Of a stretch of DNA of 59,069 bases, positions 19,603 through 30,727 are shown in pieces. This stretch comes from Rhizoclosmatium globosum (Eukaryota > Chytridiomycota > Chytridiomycetes > Chytridiales > Chytriomycetaceae): contig MCGO01000225.1 in assembly GCA_002104985.1 (NCBI GenBank), positions 1 to 59,069 on the forward strand, written 5' to 3'. Each line of letters begins with the position of its first letter. Position 1 is the stretch's first letter. Below the pieces are notes generated by a model, which saw only the letters and a program-made list of their open reading frames with translations, ran no database searches and was not told the DNA's origin. Position numbers and translations under genes: made by a program.

Positions 19603-21322
19603 ATGACCATCCCTTCGAAGCCAAATGAGCGTCCTTCAGACGAACAGCTAGATTCCTCAACCAGCCAAAATGTGGGCTCGTCATCATCAACAAATCCGTC
19701 CGTCCTGGCAACTGTCCAAATATCCGGCTCTTCACCTACTCAAAACACGTCCACAAACATACACCCTCCACCTTCTCCATCGCGTCCAACTCTATCAGAA
19801 ACCTCTCTTTTTCTACTGTCCACCTCAGATTCCCTTCACCCACTACACCATCAGTCGCATCCACAACACTCGGATTCTCAAGACACGATCCAAATCACTC
19901 CTTCCTCTGGGAATATACCTACGACTCCGCCTGCGTATACTCCGTCTGCGACGCTACCGCCTTCGTATTGGTCTGGAGAACGCGTCGGTTCGAGAGGGAC
20001 TGAGTCGGATACAGAGTCGGATTTTGATGATGATGAAATTACTTTGGGTGGTGTCGAGACAGGTAAGATTATTCGTTTGCACGCGAGTGAAGTGAAGTGA
20101 GTGAAGAGGTCGTGAATCTCAAGTGACATGAGGGAAGGAAAAGAATCAAATCCATTCAAGAAGAACTGGACAACATTCCCACATCCAACCTTCGAAATAC
20201 GATAAAATACTAAATATAAAACCTATACAGGCACGCATCCAAATAGACCTCGCAGAGAAATCGATTTGGCCGTCTACACACAAACCCGTCGAACTTCCAC
20301 TCCAACGAAGCCGCGCCGCTCTCGTACACAAAGATGGTGTCGAAAACATCTATACGGGCTACGACGTCTCCACTGGTACACCCTCTTCTTCGTAAACTGG
20401 GACATCGTAAGTACACACATCAAACTCCCCGCCTACTAACCACTATGCAACTCACGAACCAAAAAAACAACAAAACAGGTGACATCCCTCCTCCTCCTCC
20501 TCTCAACCCTCCTCCTCCTAATCCCCTCCACATTCCCCATATCCTCGTCAACATCCTCGCCCCCCTTCTCCTCCACCTCCGACTCCACCTTCCCCACACC
20601 CCCTACACAGCAACAGCAACAGCAACAACCATCCCCCTCAATATACCTCCCCCTCCTCATCCCCGCCATATTCTCAATCACAGCCGTAACAGCAAAAAAG
20701 GCATACACAGCCTGCACACCGACCTCAAACCCAACCCGCGAATCCCCCGTCCCGCCAACACACTACCTAAAGCTCTACAATTTTTTTCTCTTGGTCCGGT
20801 GTGGGATGGACGTTGGGGCTGTGGTGCGGTATGCTTGGGTGTGGGAGTGGTGGGGTGTGAGTGGGATACGGGTTTTTGTGGCGGTTGGGAATGCCGGGGT
20901 TGGGCTTTTTTATCGGGATTTGTTTCCTTGTGATGGGGGTGGTGATGGTGGTGGTGGTGGTGGTGGGACGGTGAAGGGGGATCCATTGAGTTCGATTTAT
21001 GGGGGGACTGGGGGTGGTGCTGTGCAGTGGGATGATAAGGGGAGTGGGAGGAGTGGATTTGTGGAGTGTTTGTCGAGTGGGGTTGTGTTTCCTTTGTTTC
21101 TTTGTATGGTGAGTTTTTTTGTTTGGGGGAGTGTATATGTGGAACATTCTGACGATTCTTTCACAGCTAGTGATTCGATTTATCGTACTGTTGTTCTTGT
21201 GTTATTACACGCAGAGGTTGACGAATCGGTTGTTGAGACGGTTAGAGAGGAATTTGGCGCAACAAGCCCGAGCAAATGATTTTGGGTTGAGACAGATTGA
21301 AATGAACGTCTTGTCTTCTTGA
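19603..21322 (+). CDS. Multi-pass membrane protein, about five TM, unknown family
   Basis: 473 residues from exons 19603-20062, 20231-20406, 20479-21108 and 21167-21322; donors GTAAGA, GTAAGT and GTGAGT all keep frame. The N-terminal ~150 residues are Ser/Thr/Pro-rich and end in an acidic stretch (TESDTESDFDDDE). TM segments are YTLFFVNWDIVTSLLLLLS plus the following Leu run, YLPLLIPAIFSITAVTA, YNFFLLVRCGMDVGAVV, VSGIRVFVAVGNAGVGLFY and FPLFLCMLVIRFIVLLFL. Two Gly/Ser/Pro and Gln-rich loops lie between them. A basic C-terminus (RLTNRLLRRLER) follows the last TM. No known family recognised. Confidence 0.65.
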
Positions 21323-21821
21323 TGGCCTTGATTAATACAACGTGTTGCATATTTTGGTTATTCGAGTTGTGGGATCTCCATCTTTTGTGCAATTTTGTTC
21401 TGCTTTGTTCCGAAAAACAGGGACTGACCAAACTCAATATGACCTTCTCCAACTCGCCCAAGGCCTCAAAACGCAGCCAACCAGACTAACGAAAACTATT
21501 ATGCGACCTAGAGCAACAAGTGTCACTCGCGAAAGACATCGTCGCGCTCTTCTGATCTATTTAATTCGTTTCATTATCCACAACTACATCCATCTCAACA
21601 AACACACTCAAACGAACTAATCTCAATTTTAAAAAGGTTCTTTCTCTATACACTCAACCAAGTCGGCTGCAATTGTTTTCAAGAAGTGATTGCGAGTCGG
21701 TGTCTCAGCATCTTGTCGATCCAAAACCACCGAATCGAAAAAAACACAGCATCCTAACCGCATCCCAATACTCTCGGAATCCAATTCCCAAACAACCCTG
21801 GTCATAACCCTGCGAAAACCA
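21323..21821. other. Intergenic, nothing recognised
   Basis: 499-base spacer between the membrane protein and the subfamily A gene. The frame of the A gene is open upstream of its ATG but with no conserved residues. Confidence 0.3.
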
Positions 21822-22289
21822 ATGTCTGAAATCCAGAACCAATCGGTTGATGCATTCCTCGCCGAAACTGCCGCCTTGTTCGACTCCACTGAAGCCGATG
21901 CTACCGCTTCTTCCTCCAATCTAACCTCAGCCTTCGATGCATTCAAGCATTCGCTCGGGAAATACATCCGCGAGAATAACATGTCGGGAAAACAGGCCCG
22001 TAGGGACTTGGTGATACGAACGAGAAGGTTTGCTACGGAAAATACCAATGATACACGTAATACGTTTGTCGTTCACCGGACCAAGAATATTGGCCGCGAG
22101 AATGGAGGACGGGTTTGTGGGAGGCAGCAACGTGGAATAATACAGAGAATTGGGGGCTTTGGATTTGAATTGAGGGTGTTGGAGGCCATTGCTGAGTACC
22201 AGGCGCCAATAATACGAGAGCGTCAACAGAGACTTCATGCAGCTACAGTAAATGAAGCGAGAGAGCTGTTTATGCTTGGATTATATTGA
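21822..22289 (+). CDS. Small-protein subfamily A, full length
   Basis: 155 residues. The ATG at 21822 is chosen because MSEIQNQSVDAFLAETAALF aligns with the starts of the other full copies. It then has LTSAFDAFKHSLGKYIREN, KQARRDLVIRTRRFATE, a Gly/Arg linker, and the C-terminal block FELRVLEAIAEYQAPII then RLHAATVNEARELFMLGLY. The TM paralogue at 22677 follows 387 bases downstream on the same strand; the spacer holds no other gene. Function unknown. Confidence 0.7.
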   Translation: MSEIQNQSVDAFLAETAALFDSTEADATASSSNLTSAFDAFKHSLGKYIRENNMSGKQARRDLVIRTRRFATENTNDTRNTFVVHRTKNIGRENGGRVCGRQQRGIIQRIGGFGFELRVLEAIAEYQAPIIRERQQRLHAATVNEARELFMLGLY

Positions 22290-22676
22290 CAGTGTGGAGA
22301 GACTGTTCACGTTGGTTTATGAAGTTTTGTGTGTTCTCTGTATGTTATCTTGCATTCAGTGGTATTAAAAACATGGTTCATGTGTAATTCGTTGGTAATG
22401 TGTGAGATTGGCAAGTAATGCAGTTGGACTCTGATTGTCCTCGCCTGCTCGTTCCGAATTTTTCCGGCTTTCGACTTAGTAAGTCCAACTCTATTGACAT
22501 TAGTAACGAGGATACACCACTCTTTCATCACCAGCTTCCAGGGACAATGTCACGAAGACAAAATTGTCAAACAAGGAACAAGAGCGGCCATCAAGTCCCT
22601 TTATCTCAACAACAAAGGAACCCCCCTCCTCCAAACAAAGAAACAAAAATCATACTCCATACAAAACCAAAGTACC

Positions 22677-23519
22677 ATGCCTCGTGCAAGCAAATCAATA
22701 TCTTCGTTCCTTCTCGGCCTCTTGTCCACGTTTCTGTTCAGCCCGTTCCTATCAATCATTTCCGTCTTCTGTTGCTTCCACACCCCTCGCGGGAAAGCAT
22801 ATTACCTACTCGGCGTATCTATCGCAAGCATAATTCAATCCGCAGGACTGATATTCTTACTCATCATCATCCGCCCTCAAGCTCCGACAATCTGTACAGC
22901 TGTAGTATGGTTCCTCGACCAACTCAAGTTCTTCCAAGACCCTCTATCACAGCAACAGCAACAATACCCAACGCAACAAAAGAACACGACGTCAACGCTT
23001 GTGGGGCAAGCAGAGACACGATGTCGCGACGCGATTGAGAAAGACTTTTCGTTCTTTTGTGTGGGTGTTGTTTTCTTTGCTCTCATGAGTTTGGGGCTTG
23101 TTGTTGAGGCGAAGCATTTGATCAAGAATTTGAGGTACGCGGAGGCCGAGGATGGGTTAAAAGTTGGGGATATGTTGGGTGATTGTGAAGGTGAGGCTAC
23201 TGGTGGAGAGGGAGGTAAACGTGGTGGAGATGGAAGAGGGGTTGGGGAACGGGGACGAAGGAGACGGCAGAGTGATACGTTTGTGGATAGTCGCGCGAGT
23301 TCTCAAAAGAGTTGTGCGACTACTGGGTCATCCGGTTTTAAGAAACCGGATAGGAGGATGAGTGTTCAGAGTGAAGGAAAAGATGCAAAACGTTTAAATC
23401 TTGTTGGTGCTGTTGCTGGAAAATTGGAATTTGCGGAGCCGGAGGAAATTGGAGATGAGGTTGTGGTGTCGAACAGGTTGCCACGAGAGTCACAAGCAAC
23501 GGATGGAACCAAAAAATAA
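22677..23519 (+). CDS. Three-TM membrane protein, paralogue of 8171
   Basis: 280 residues from the ATG at 22677 (ACCATGCC context). TM segments lie near residues 8-32, 42-65 and ~118-142, the same spacing as in the 8171 protein. Shared motifs are LLGVSIASIIQS, CRDAIEKDFSFFCVG, KKPDRRMS and VGAVAGKLEF. The loop between TM2 and TM3 has a Gln run (QQQQ), and the tail is Gly/Arg-rich. No signal peptide. Unrecognised family; two copies in one window, each next to a small-protein family gene. Confidence 0.65.
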   Translation: MPRASKSISSFLLGLLSTFLFSPFLSIISVFCCFHTPRGKAYYLLGVSIASIIQSAGLIFLLIIIRPQAPTICTAVVWFLDQLKFFQDPLSQQQQQYPTQQKNTTSTLVGQAETRCRDAIEKDFSFFCVGVVFFALMSLGLVVEAKHLIKNLRYAEAEDGLKVGDMLGDCEGEATGGEGGKRGGDGRGVGERGRRRRQSDTFVDSRASSQKSCATTGSSGFKKPDRRMSVQSEGKDAKRLNLVGAVAGKLEFAEPEEIGDEVVVSNRLPRESQATDGTKK

Positions 23520-23777
23520 CACTTTCTTATCATTGAGCTATTCGATTTATATTCCGCATGAACAAACGCATATCAACGAAAACATAATTTGTTCAGCCCA
23601 TGAACTTCTTTCGGCAAGGAAATTTTCTCGACATGGTTTCATATCCATCTCCATATTTTCATATTTTTCATTTCCCAAAAGCTTTTTATTAACTGTAGTT
23701 TATCTAATGTGATATAAGGGTATATGATACAAGAAGGAGCAATTGGATTGTGTTGTATAGAGCAAATGATGTCATCA

Positions 23778-24398
23778 TCAGTCATCCATTTTCTGAAGGT
23801 CAAGGAACTGGCCATAATCAAAGTCCTCGTTGATATCGAATTCCGTACCGTAGTCAGTAGTGTATTCACGAAGAAGGGGGACGTCCATGAGAGTGTCTGC
23901 GTTGATCTCCGGGGGAGGTGTTGGAAGCAATTGAGCGTTCTGTGTCTGACGCAATTGAATGTTCTGGCGAGGGTGGACGAAAGCCTGGAACTGGTTGTGG
24001 ATCAAGTTTAAGAAAGATATGCTTGGCTGCTTTGCGATTGGCTGTGGCTGAGGCGTTTGGGTTTGAGTGGGAGCAGGGCAAGGGCAAGGTGCGTGCTCAA
24101 CCTTGATTTGCGATTCGGATTCGGGTGTTGAAAGCTGTTCCCGGTGGAGCTTTTGGAGATAAAGAAGGATTTGGAGTTGTTGATCGTGGCGGGTAGGCCT
24201 TGGTGGTGGTTGTGGTGGTTGAGATAGCTGTTGAGTGCCAGTGATGACACCAGGGTGGTTGTTGACTACTGGATGCTGTGGCTGCCAAGTGGATCTCTTG
24301 CATGAAGCGCCAGGAACTCTCTCGCTGCCACTGCTGCGCTTCCGCTTGCCACCACCACCAGGCATGTCAAAGAGAGCAGTGAGGTTGGTGATGGTCAT
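23778..24398 (-). CDS. Gln/Pro-rich protein with acidic C-terminus, possible transcriptional regulator
   Basis: 206 residues from ATG at 24398 (MTITNLTALFDMPG). A basic cluster GGGKRKRSSGSER near residue 15 could be a nuclear signal. The middle is Gln/Pro-rich and contains a Leu-rich helix (DQQLQILLYLQKLHREQL). The C-terminal 35 residues are acidic with aromatics (EFDINEDFDYGQFLDL), like an activation region. The N-terminal NLTALFD loosely recalls helix 1 of subfamily A but nothing else matches. No DNA-binding domain is seen. Function inferred weakly from composition. Confidence 0.45.
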   Translation of the reverse strand: MTITNLTALFDMPGGGGKRKRSSGSERVPGASCKRSTWQPQHPVVNNHPGVITGTQQLSQPPQPPPRPTRHDQQLQILLYLQKLHREQLSTPESESQIKVEHAPCPCPAPTQTQTPQPQPIAKQPSISFLNLIHNQFQAFVHPRQNIQLRQTQNAQLLPTPPPEINADTLMDVPLLREYTTDYGTEFDINEDFDYGQFLDLQKMDD

Positions 24399-24655
24399 TA
24401 CTAAAATCTGACGTAAACGAGAGCAGGAAAAAATGCAGTGCAAAAAAGAAGAGTACAGGATGTCATCATGGCTGTCATCATTGCTGCCATGACTTAGTCT
24501 GTTCCATTCAAATGTTCGAACTACTCCCAAGCATATCAAGTACAACGAAACAAACATTCTTCATCGCATTGTGCGAAGACTAAACTGTTAATCCCAGCCA
24601 ATCAACGAAATATGCATTTAATATGCGATGATTTATCTATATGTTGCCAGCCACA

Positions 24656-25275
24656 ATGTCCATACAGCACAAGCCTGATGCCCAAACGCTGCGAATCTGC
24701 CGAAAGCAAAAGAAAAGATGTAGCAAAGACAGAGATGGCTGCGTCAGTTGCAAGGCCAAGGGCGTTCAATGTGTGTATCGGACACTGCCATACTAATTGC
24801 CACTGCAAGGACTCCCATGCTTCCTTTTCTCTTCCCTAACTCCAGTATCTCTATTCAGCCCTTCTTCTGTTGACGATCGAACCGAAACTGTGGCGTCTGA
24901 GACTGAGCCGGATGTGCATTTGAGTGCATTAGGGGCATTTGTCTCGACGACTTCTAATTCAATCGGTCCTTATTTTCTGGTTACATTTCGTATTTTCTCT
25001 TACAGATCGCCGATCAGGTTGTTTATACATGAATGAACAGGCTGATTAAATGACGTACTATAAGTGAGCACGTAAAGCATTCATCAAGATTGGAATGACG
25101 CCATCGTTGGAACATTTTCACGCTTGCATCTATGTTGTGCATTTCGCCTTCAGTATGGAGGGCTCGATTAATGAAGAAATAACGGATTATTATTTTGAGT
25201 AGCCAACGGTCAACCGTCAGCCTGTGGTCGAACTGAAGCTCTACGTTGATCCAGACAGCTCTTCTTGGCTAAATT
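24656..25275 (+). pseudogene. Remnant of the local Zn2Cys6 transcription factor
   Basis: The ATG at 24656 opens a 46-residue frame with most of a Zn2Cys6 cluster: ICRKQKKRCSKDRDGC, then VSCKAKGVQCVY. The first Cys of the CEEC pair is lost (reads LRIC). Downstream pieces match later exons of the 25505 gene: ARKAFIKIGMTPSLEHFH near 25061 and QPVVELKLYVDPDSSSW near 25215. The region between, and everything after ~25275, is missing. It is a truncated t copy of the intact neighbour. Confidence 0.6.
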
Positions 25276-25504
25276 CACTAAAAAACATTAACGTTGCTAC
25301 GCCTTGTACAAGCGATAGGTGGCATATAGTCTTTTGCTTTATGTGTCATAATACAGTGACTTAGACTTTCTAAATGGGATTCAGCAAACAACGACCGTAA
25401 GCTACAAGATGTTTTTCGTACTATGTATGGCTTATGATTGCGCCAAAGGTTTCTTCCGTCCCAAAAAAAGAGAAAGTACCAGCCCAGTCCAAACACAGTC
25501 TAGC

Positions 25505-27605
25505 ATGAGTAGTACCAAAATCAAATCGTGTGAAGAATGTCGACTGCATAAGAAGGGATGCAGCAAAGACAAGGATGGCTGTATTAGTTGCAAAGCAAAG
25601 GGAGTTCAGTGTATATACATCTTTGGGTTAAAGAGGTGAGGATCTCACATATTTCTTCCCTGCCAGCCTAAGCGGACTTACTGACATCTCTTATGAAGTC
25701 AAGAGCAGGACGAAGGCTTTATGGGAGGGAAAGCAATGGCGCTGGCTCCTAGCACAGATGTGCAAATTGATAGGGCTGAACCGAATTCACCACAACCGAC
25801 AATGATGGTTCGACAAGAAACTGATTCGACATGGCCCTATGAATCTCACATTTCAAAGCCACCTTGGTCTTCAGGGCATTCCAACTTTTGGAGCAATGCC
25901 CCTCAGTCGCTTCAGCTTCAAATGCAGGCAATGGAAACATCTCTCCTTGACCAAGAAGCATCTAATTGGGAGATCCAAGATCCGGACTTGATGCCGACTG
26001 TGAAGGATTGGAACCTATGTTACCGTTACATGACGAAAGGCGGGACATTGCCTTACCCGCAATCCATCAGCCACGACGCTGAGACTTTCATGCTCAATTT
26101 CTTCTCACTTCCGCCTGTATATCGGTGAGTCTCGACTTCATTGGTGACACAATCGGTTCTTACTCTACTGAAAAGCCTCATCAAGTGCGCCATGTTTGCC
26201 CAAGTCTTCCTCTTGAGGGACGAAGCTGTTTCTTATTACAAACGTGCCCGTAAAGCGTTCCTAAAAATTGGATTCATACCGTCGATCGAAGACTTTCATG
26301 CATCAGTGTATGCCGCTCACTTCGCATACAGTTGAGTACCTATCGGTCCTTTCGATTTGCAGTCACCATTAACACCATATTACAGTCAGTGGTCAACCGG
26401 TGATTGGAATGCAGTTCCTTAAGAGTGGAGTTGCGATGATAAGACAGCTAAAACTGAACGTCGACCCCGACAATTCACCGTGGTTATTTCATTTAAATCT
26501 GACCGAGCGGCAAAAGGAGGATCGTCGAAGGGCGTTTTGGACCTGGTACTCAATATTTAATGTACATCAAGCTGTATGCAACAACGACAATTATCTACTT
26601 GATGTGGTAATCGATTGCGATAAAATGAAGCCACCGTCTCAAGTCTATGACCCATACCCGATTTTCAGTCCTATCCCGACTCGAGCCGCTGAGTGTCAGG
26701 GATTGGTACTCATCGTTCAAATCAAGAAACGACTTGCGGTGCCTCCAGTAGATATTTTTAGCATGATTATGGACCAATCAACGTCTGAATTTTCCAACAA
26801 ACTTCATTCTATTCAAGCTTCAGCGCCACAGGAAGTGGTATTGTATTCGGAGCAACCTGACAGAATAAATCAAGACGAAGAGACGATGTTCATCAACAAA
26901 ATCATTGACGCCGGTGACGAAAGAGTTGTATCAATGAATATGGTCTTTGAAACTGCGCGGTCTGCCTTATATCGACCCATTTTGTTCGTATCAAGCTTTC
27001 CATCCTATCACCCATTATTACTCAATTCAGTTCATCGCGAAGCCATCGCAAACTCCATCACCAAAAGTGTCGAATCGGCAATCCGAATCTCAACCCTCTC
27101 TGATTTATACAATACTCTACGAAGACTCAAACTCGAATTGACACCCGTAAACTATTCCATCGAGTGTTACTTCGAATGCTTTGTCGTTCTCTGGTTCGTG
27201 ATGTGTAAAATGGATCCAGCGTGGTGGGAATTCACAAAAATACGGATTCATGATGTGCCTGGACTTCGATTGCGGATGGAAAGCATGGCACAGTCTGTTA
27301 GGAACCTTGAGAATGGGCCCGCGGGCGGTGGTTACTTCACGCCACTTTTGACGTGTATGAATGCGATGTTGAGGGATATTGATCACGTTCATAAAAGTGG
27401 ATGGACACAAATACATAATAGAAAGAGCAACGTTGAGCTCGGAATGAGAACTGTTTCGATTGGTGGGGTGGACGATATTCAAGAGTCTCAGGCGACTGAG
27501 CCATACGTGTTATTGGGACTTCTCGGCTTTGAAGTTGCGGGAGGATTGCGATTCAAGGGAAGAAGCGAGGACAGTTGGCGGCTGTTCTGGAAGCTGAATT
27601 CTTAG
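25505..27605 (+). CDS. Zn2Cys6 fungal transcription factor (copy 1)
   Basis: 643 residues from exons 25505-25635, 25699-26124, 26176-26330 and 26386-27605. Intron positions and phases (2, 2, 1) are identical to those of the 31278 gene. The N-terminal cluster is KSCEECRLHKKGCSKDKDGC, then ISCKAKGVQC, with C-x2-C-x6-C-x5/6-C-x2-C-x6-C spacing, binding two zincs. The start is the ATG just before the cluster. After a variable linker comes a conserved middle (QEASNWEIQDPDLMPTVKDW, then YPQSISHDAETFMLNFFSLP) and a long helical region (KAFLKIGFIP, ERQKEDRRRAFWTWYSIF, YDPYPIFSPIPTR) that fits the fungal transcription-factor regulatory domain. Nuclear DNA-binding regulator; target unknown. Confidence 0.8.
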
Positions 27606-27699
27606 CCTTTTATTTATTTCTATTTCGATGAAGATATGGTACGAATTTCAAATTGTCAGATTGGAGATCCGTCTTTTTTTGGTTGAGAACTGAGCGAGA

Positions 27700-28640
27700 T
27701 CTGAGCATCACGACCAACGTGCGAAGAATGCTTACTGAGCAAGAAGGGATGTATCAAGAATCATAAAGGATGTTATAGCTGTATGGTGAAGGGAGTTCCT
27801 TGTGTTTACGGCAATGTTCAGATCACTGAGTAAGTTGTCACTAAAACCTTGCTTATTGCCGCAAGTCAGTTGAAGGTTGGGTTCCAGGAACCACCAGGAT
27901 CTTAAACGTACATAAGTAAATCGGCCCCGAGAATGCAAACTTCGGAAGCTAAATACTCATTTAAATCAAAACCAAATTTAATTCCCATGCTACCACTAAT
28001 TAATTTCAGCATGCTCTACAAGATGGAGCATTCATTAGCCCAGTATGTCAAAAATGAACGACTACATAGGGTTTGAAAAAACACTGTTTTCCTTGATGAG
28101 TCAAGTCGGTGGCCACTGTACCAGATAACGGTTCTATAATTTCAAATGGCAACGGTCAATCAAGATTTTGGTGGTGCAAGCTGCCAGCAGTCATTTGAAG
28201 AAAACATCGCAGAACAACACTAGTCAGTCGACTCACCAAAGTTACAGGTCACCCCGCCCCGCTCACACCTTATGAAACACTACAAGAGCATCATTAATTG
28301 ATCCGGAAACTATTATCCAAAACTGGAAATTGTTGATTGAATTGCTCTTTGCATGGCTGCATTTGATATATCCTTCGGTAATCTTGGACCCGTACCCCAT
28401 TTTCAGTGACATTGGAATTCGTAAAGCCGAGTTTGTCGTTCTTAAACTGATCGCAGAAGTGAAACGCTATTTTGCCATTCCTCTGTCAAACATCAGTCAT
28501 TTGACTTCGTCTCCTCTCCAAAATCTGGAATTCCACACAACGACAGTATTATCATCAATTCTTGGGAATTATATACTACTTCCATTGTCACCTGAAAAGA
28601 TATCTTCTGTTGAAAAGGCTGATTTCATCATGAAAGTTGC
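27700..28640 (+). pseudogene. Remnant of the local Zn2Cys6 transcription factor, cut by a repeat
   Basis: Pieces in order: a complete cysteine cluster near 27718-27820 (PTCEECLLSKKGCIKNHKGC, then SCMVKGVPCVY) with a GTAAGT donor after it; an exon-2 start near 27868-27905 (VEGWVPGTTRILN, matching VEGWISGTTKILD of the 31278 gene); and an exon-4 segment near 28376-28635 (LDPYPIFSDIGIRKAEF, then KLIAEVKRYFAIPL). No start codon precedes the cluster, and exons 3 and most of 2 are gone. The exon-4 similarity ends where the repeat at 28645 begins. Confidence 0.6.
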
Positions 28641-28644
28641 TTAC

Positions 28645-28845
28645 ACCCCTAGACCATATTTGCGACGGAATTCCCACAGAGCACGTGTTCTGTTGGAACA
28701 CTGTCGGAAATTATCACATAGTTCCCACGGAGCATCTGTTAGGTGGGAATTGCCGTGGGAATTTGTGACATAGTTTTCGACAGAAGGTTCTGTGGGATGT
28801 TCTGTGAGAAGTTCCGACAGAGTATCAACAGATTAGGGTTAAATC
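28645..28845. mobile_element. MITE-like repeat (copy 1)
   Basis: About 200 bases built of degenerate palindromic words of the type CTCTGTCGGAATTCCGACAG. The left end reads TTACACCCCTAGA and the right end ATTAGGGTTAA, an imperfect inverted pair (TTAACCCTAAT). The same type of sequence recurs at 30520-30727. It has no coding capacity, so it would depend on another element for movement. It abuts the exon-4 remnant of the transcription factor. No target-site duplication is clear. Confidence 0.5.
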
Positions 28846-30519
28846 CATCCCACTTTAAAACAGTTCGAGACCGGAGTTTGAACACAGAACTCCTTGCACA
28901 CTGCCCCAAGTGTTCCCAATGGAAGCATACCTCAACACAGGACTCATTAAAATTAGGATGCACAAAAGTAAGGAAAGAAACATTAGAACTCCAGCCACGC
29001 GCTCTGTTCAATATATCAAATTTATACTGATATTCGATTATGTGTATATATTAAAACTCATCCAAACCGAAGACACCATTTACAACTGGTGACCTTGTGT
29101 GATAGATTGTATGCGAGCTGTCCCTGCTGGCGATCTAACTTCCGACTTCGCGACCTTCCTCCGCAACTGTTCATTGCCAAATAAGTATAGAATAGCACAA
29201 TAAAAGCGCAGGATAATGATAGCCCTCCTTTGAAATAACTTCGAAATCAAGACAACAACAAGCTCAAGTTCTTTCCCTCGTCACCCACACCCACACCCAC
29301 ACACACACACACACACACTCTCTCTCTCTCTCTCCCTCTCTCTCTCGTCGATTTGCGTCTTGATTAAGCATATCTCTCCCAATCCATACCAACAGAGTCA
29401 AGGATTGATGAGTAATGCTGGCACATTCAATGGCAAGTCGACAACAGAAACCTATTTCCTGTGTCCAATAATGCGCTAATCCCTCAAACAAGCTGCTATT
29501 GACACACTCTAGGACTTCCCTTTGGGTTTCAAGTGTTACGGGGGGTGACTTAAGTCCACACTGTAAACTCAACTCACCTCGTTTTCCCTCCAGAATTCAC
29601 GTCCGCTCCTTGCGTATTGTCTCGAAAGCCGCTTGTTCCAAACAATGGTCGCTCTGCGACGGGTGAGTACTTCAGTCCATACCACACTGTTGATTGGATT
29701 CAATGGTAAAACTAAGTTAGGATCAGTAACAATCTCAAAGCGACGCTGCAATTACGTTCTATTACAAGTCAGGTACTTCCTCCCTTTCACTTTCTCATTG
29801 CTCAACATCTTAATCCACACTTTCGCAGTTGACAAGTAGAAAGTCGCGCTCGATTATTGGATCGGTACTTGTTTATTAAGTAAGCTAGTGAAAGTTATGC
29901 AGTTATGTGTCTTATCGAGCTTTTAGATATAACATGGACGTTCTATCTTTACCGTTCCGTTCACTTTCTTTGAGGTTGTGAAGTAGGAGAAGGGCCTTTG
30001 TCAGTGTACATCGAGCAGAAGTTGACGCCTGCACGGACATTCTCGCTGACAGCCGAACAGATACCTTTGAAGACCGTTGCCCTGAAACTGGAGACTTGGT
30101 GCCAGTTTAACTCGTTTGAACAACTTGCCAAAGTTGGACATCGTCGGATTTGTACAACAACACACTCGACGTGCTCCCTATGTTCGTATGCGCTGGAACC
30201 GGTCAAATGCTTCACATGGAGAAGTTGTCTAATTGGACGAGGTTGAAGACTAAAAGGTGAGCGTAAGAGGAGGGGAGGGGTGTACCTTTGTCTTCTGTGT
30301 ATGGATGACTGTCGATTTCAAGTTCTTGGTTGATGCCTCTGCTTTGTTTTCCGAGTGACCAAATTCCAGTTGACTTTCGTGTGGTAAGTTAACTCTAAGT
30401 CTGCTCTAATCTTTGATTTCATTCGGTTCTTGTAATAAATATTAATAATATAACCAATACAAATCATTTCCATCTCTTTGTCATGTGGCTGTCTCCCAAA
30501 ATAAGAGACGGGGAACTGA
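28846..30519. other. No gene assigned; microsatellite inside
   Basis: 1.7 kb between the two MITE-like repeats. It contains the microsatellite at 29283-29345. An ATG at 29633 followed by five codons and a GTGAGT donor, and open frames around 29998-30246, hint at a spliced gene, but I could not join them into a recognisable protein. Confidence 0.3.
29283..29345 (+). repeat. Compound microsatellite (AC)n(TC)n
   Basis: A run of CACACC/CACACA passes directly into TCTCTC, about 60 bases in all. Confidence 0.9.
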
Positions 30520-30727
30520 AACGAACCCTGCTCTGTAGGGATTCTGTGGAAGAGTCTGGCAGAAATCCAACAGAGTTTTCTACGGAATTCCGACAGAGCA
30601 GCTCTGTTGAAATTCTGGCAGATAACCTTCTGTGGGAACTCTGTGGTGTAACCCGTTGGAATTCCAGCCGGATTTTTCGACAGAATTCCGACAGAGTTCC
30701 ACCAGAACTCCTGCAGAACAGGGTTAG
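30520..30727. mobile_element. MITE-like repeat (copy 2)
   Basis: About 205 bases of degenerate TTCCGACAGAG/CTCTGT words in both orientations. The left end is CGAACCCTGCTCTGTAGGG and the right end CTGCAGAACAGGGTTAGC; the right end's reverse complement, GCTAACCCTGTTCTGCAG, matches the left end. Same word content as 28645-28845. No coding capacity. Confidence 0.55.

Noticed and set aside
29633..30246. Possible spliced gene starting MVALRR with a GTGAGT donor
   Set aside because: No acceptor gives a protein that resembles anything, and the open frames at 29998-30246 could not be joined to it.
28830..30725. TTAGGG-like words at the ends of the two repeats, possible telomeric insertions
   Set aside because: Only single imperfect units (ATTAGGGTTAA, CAGGGTTAGC), and they pair as inverted ends of the elements.
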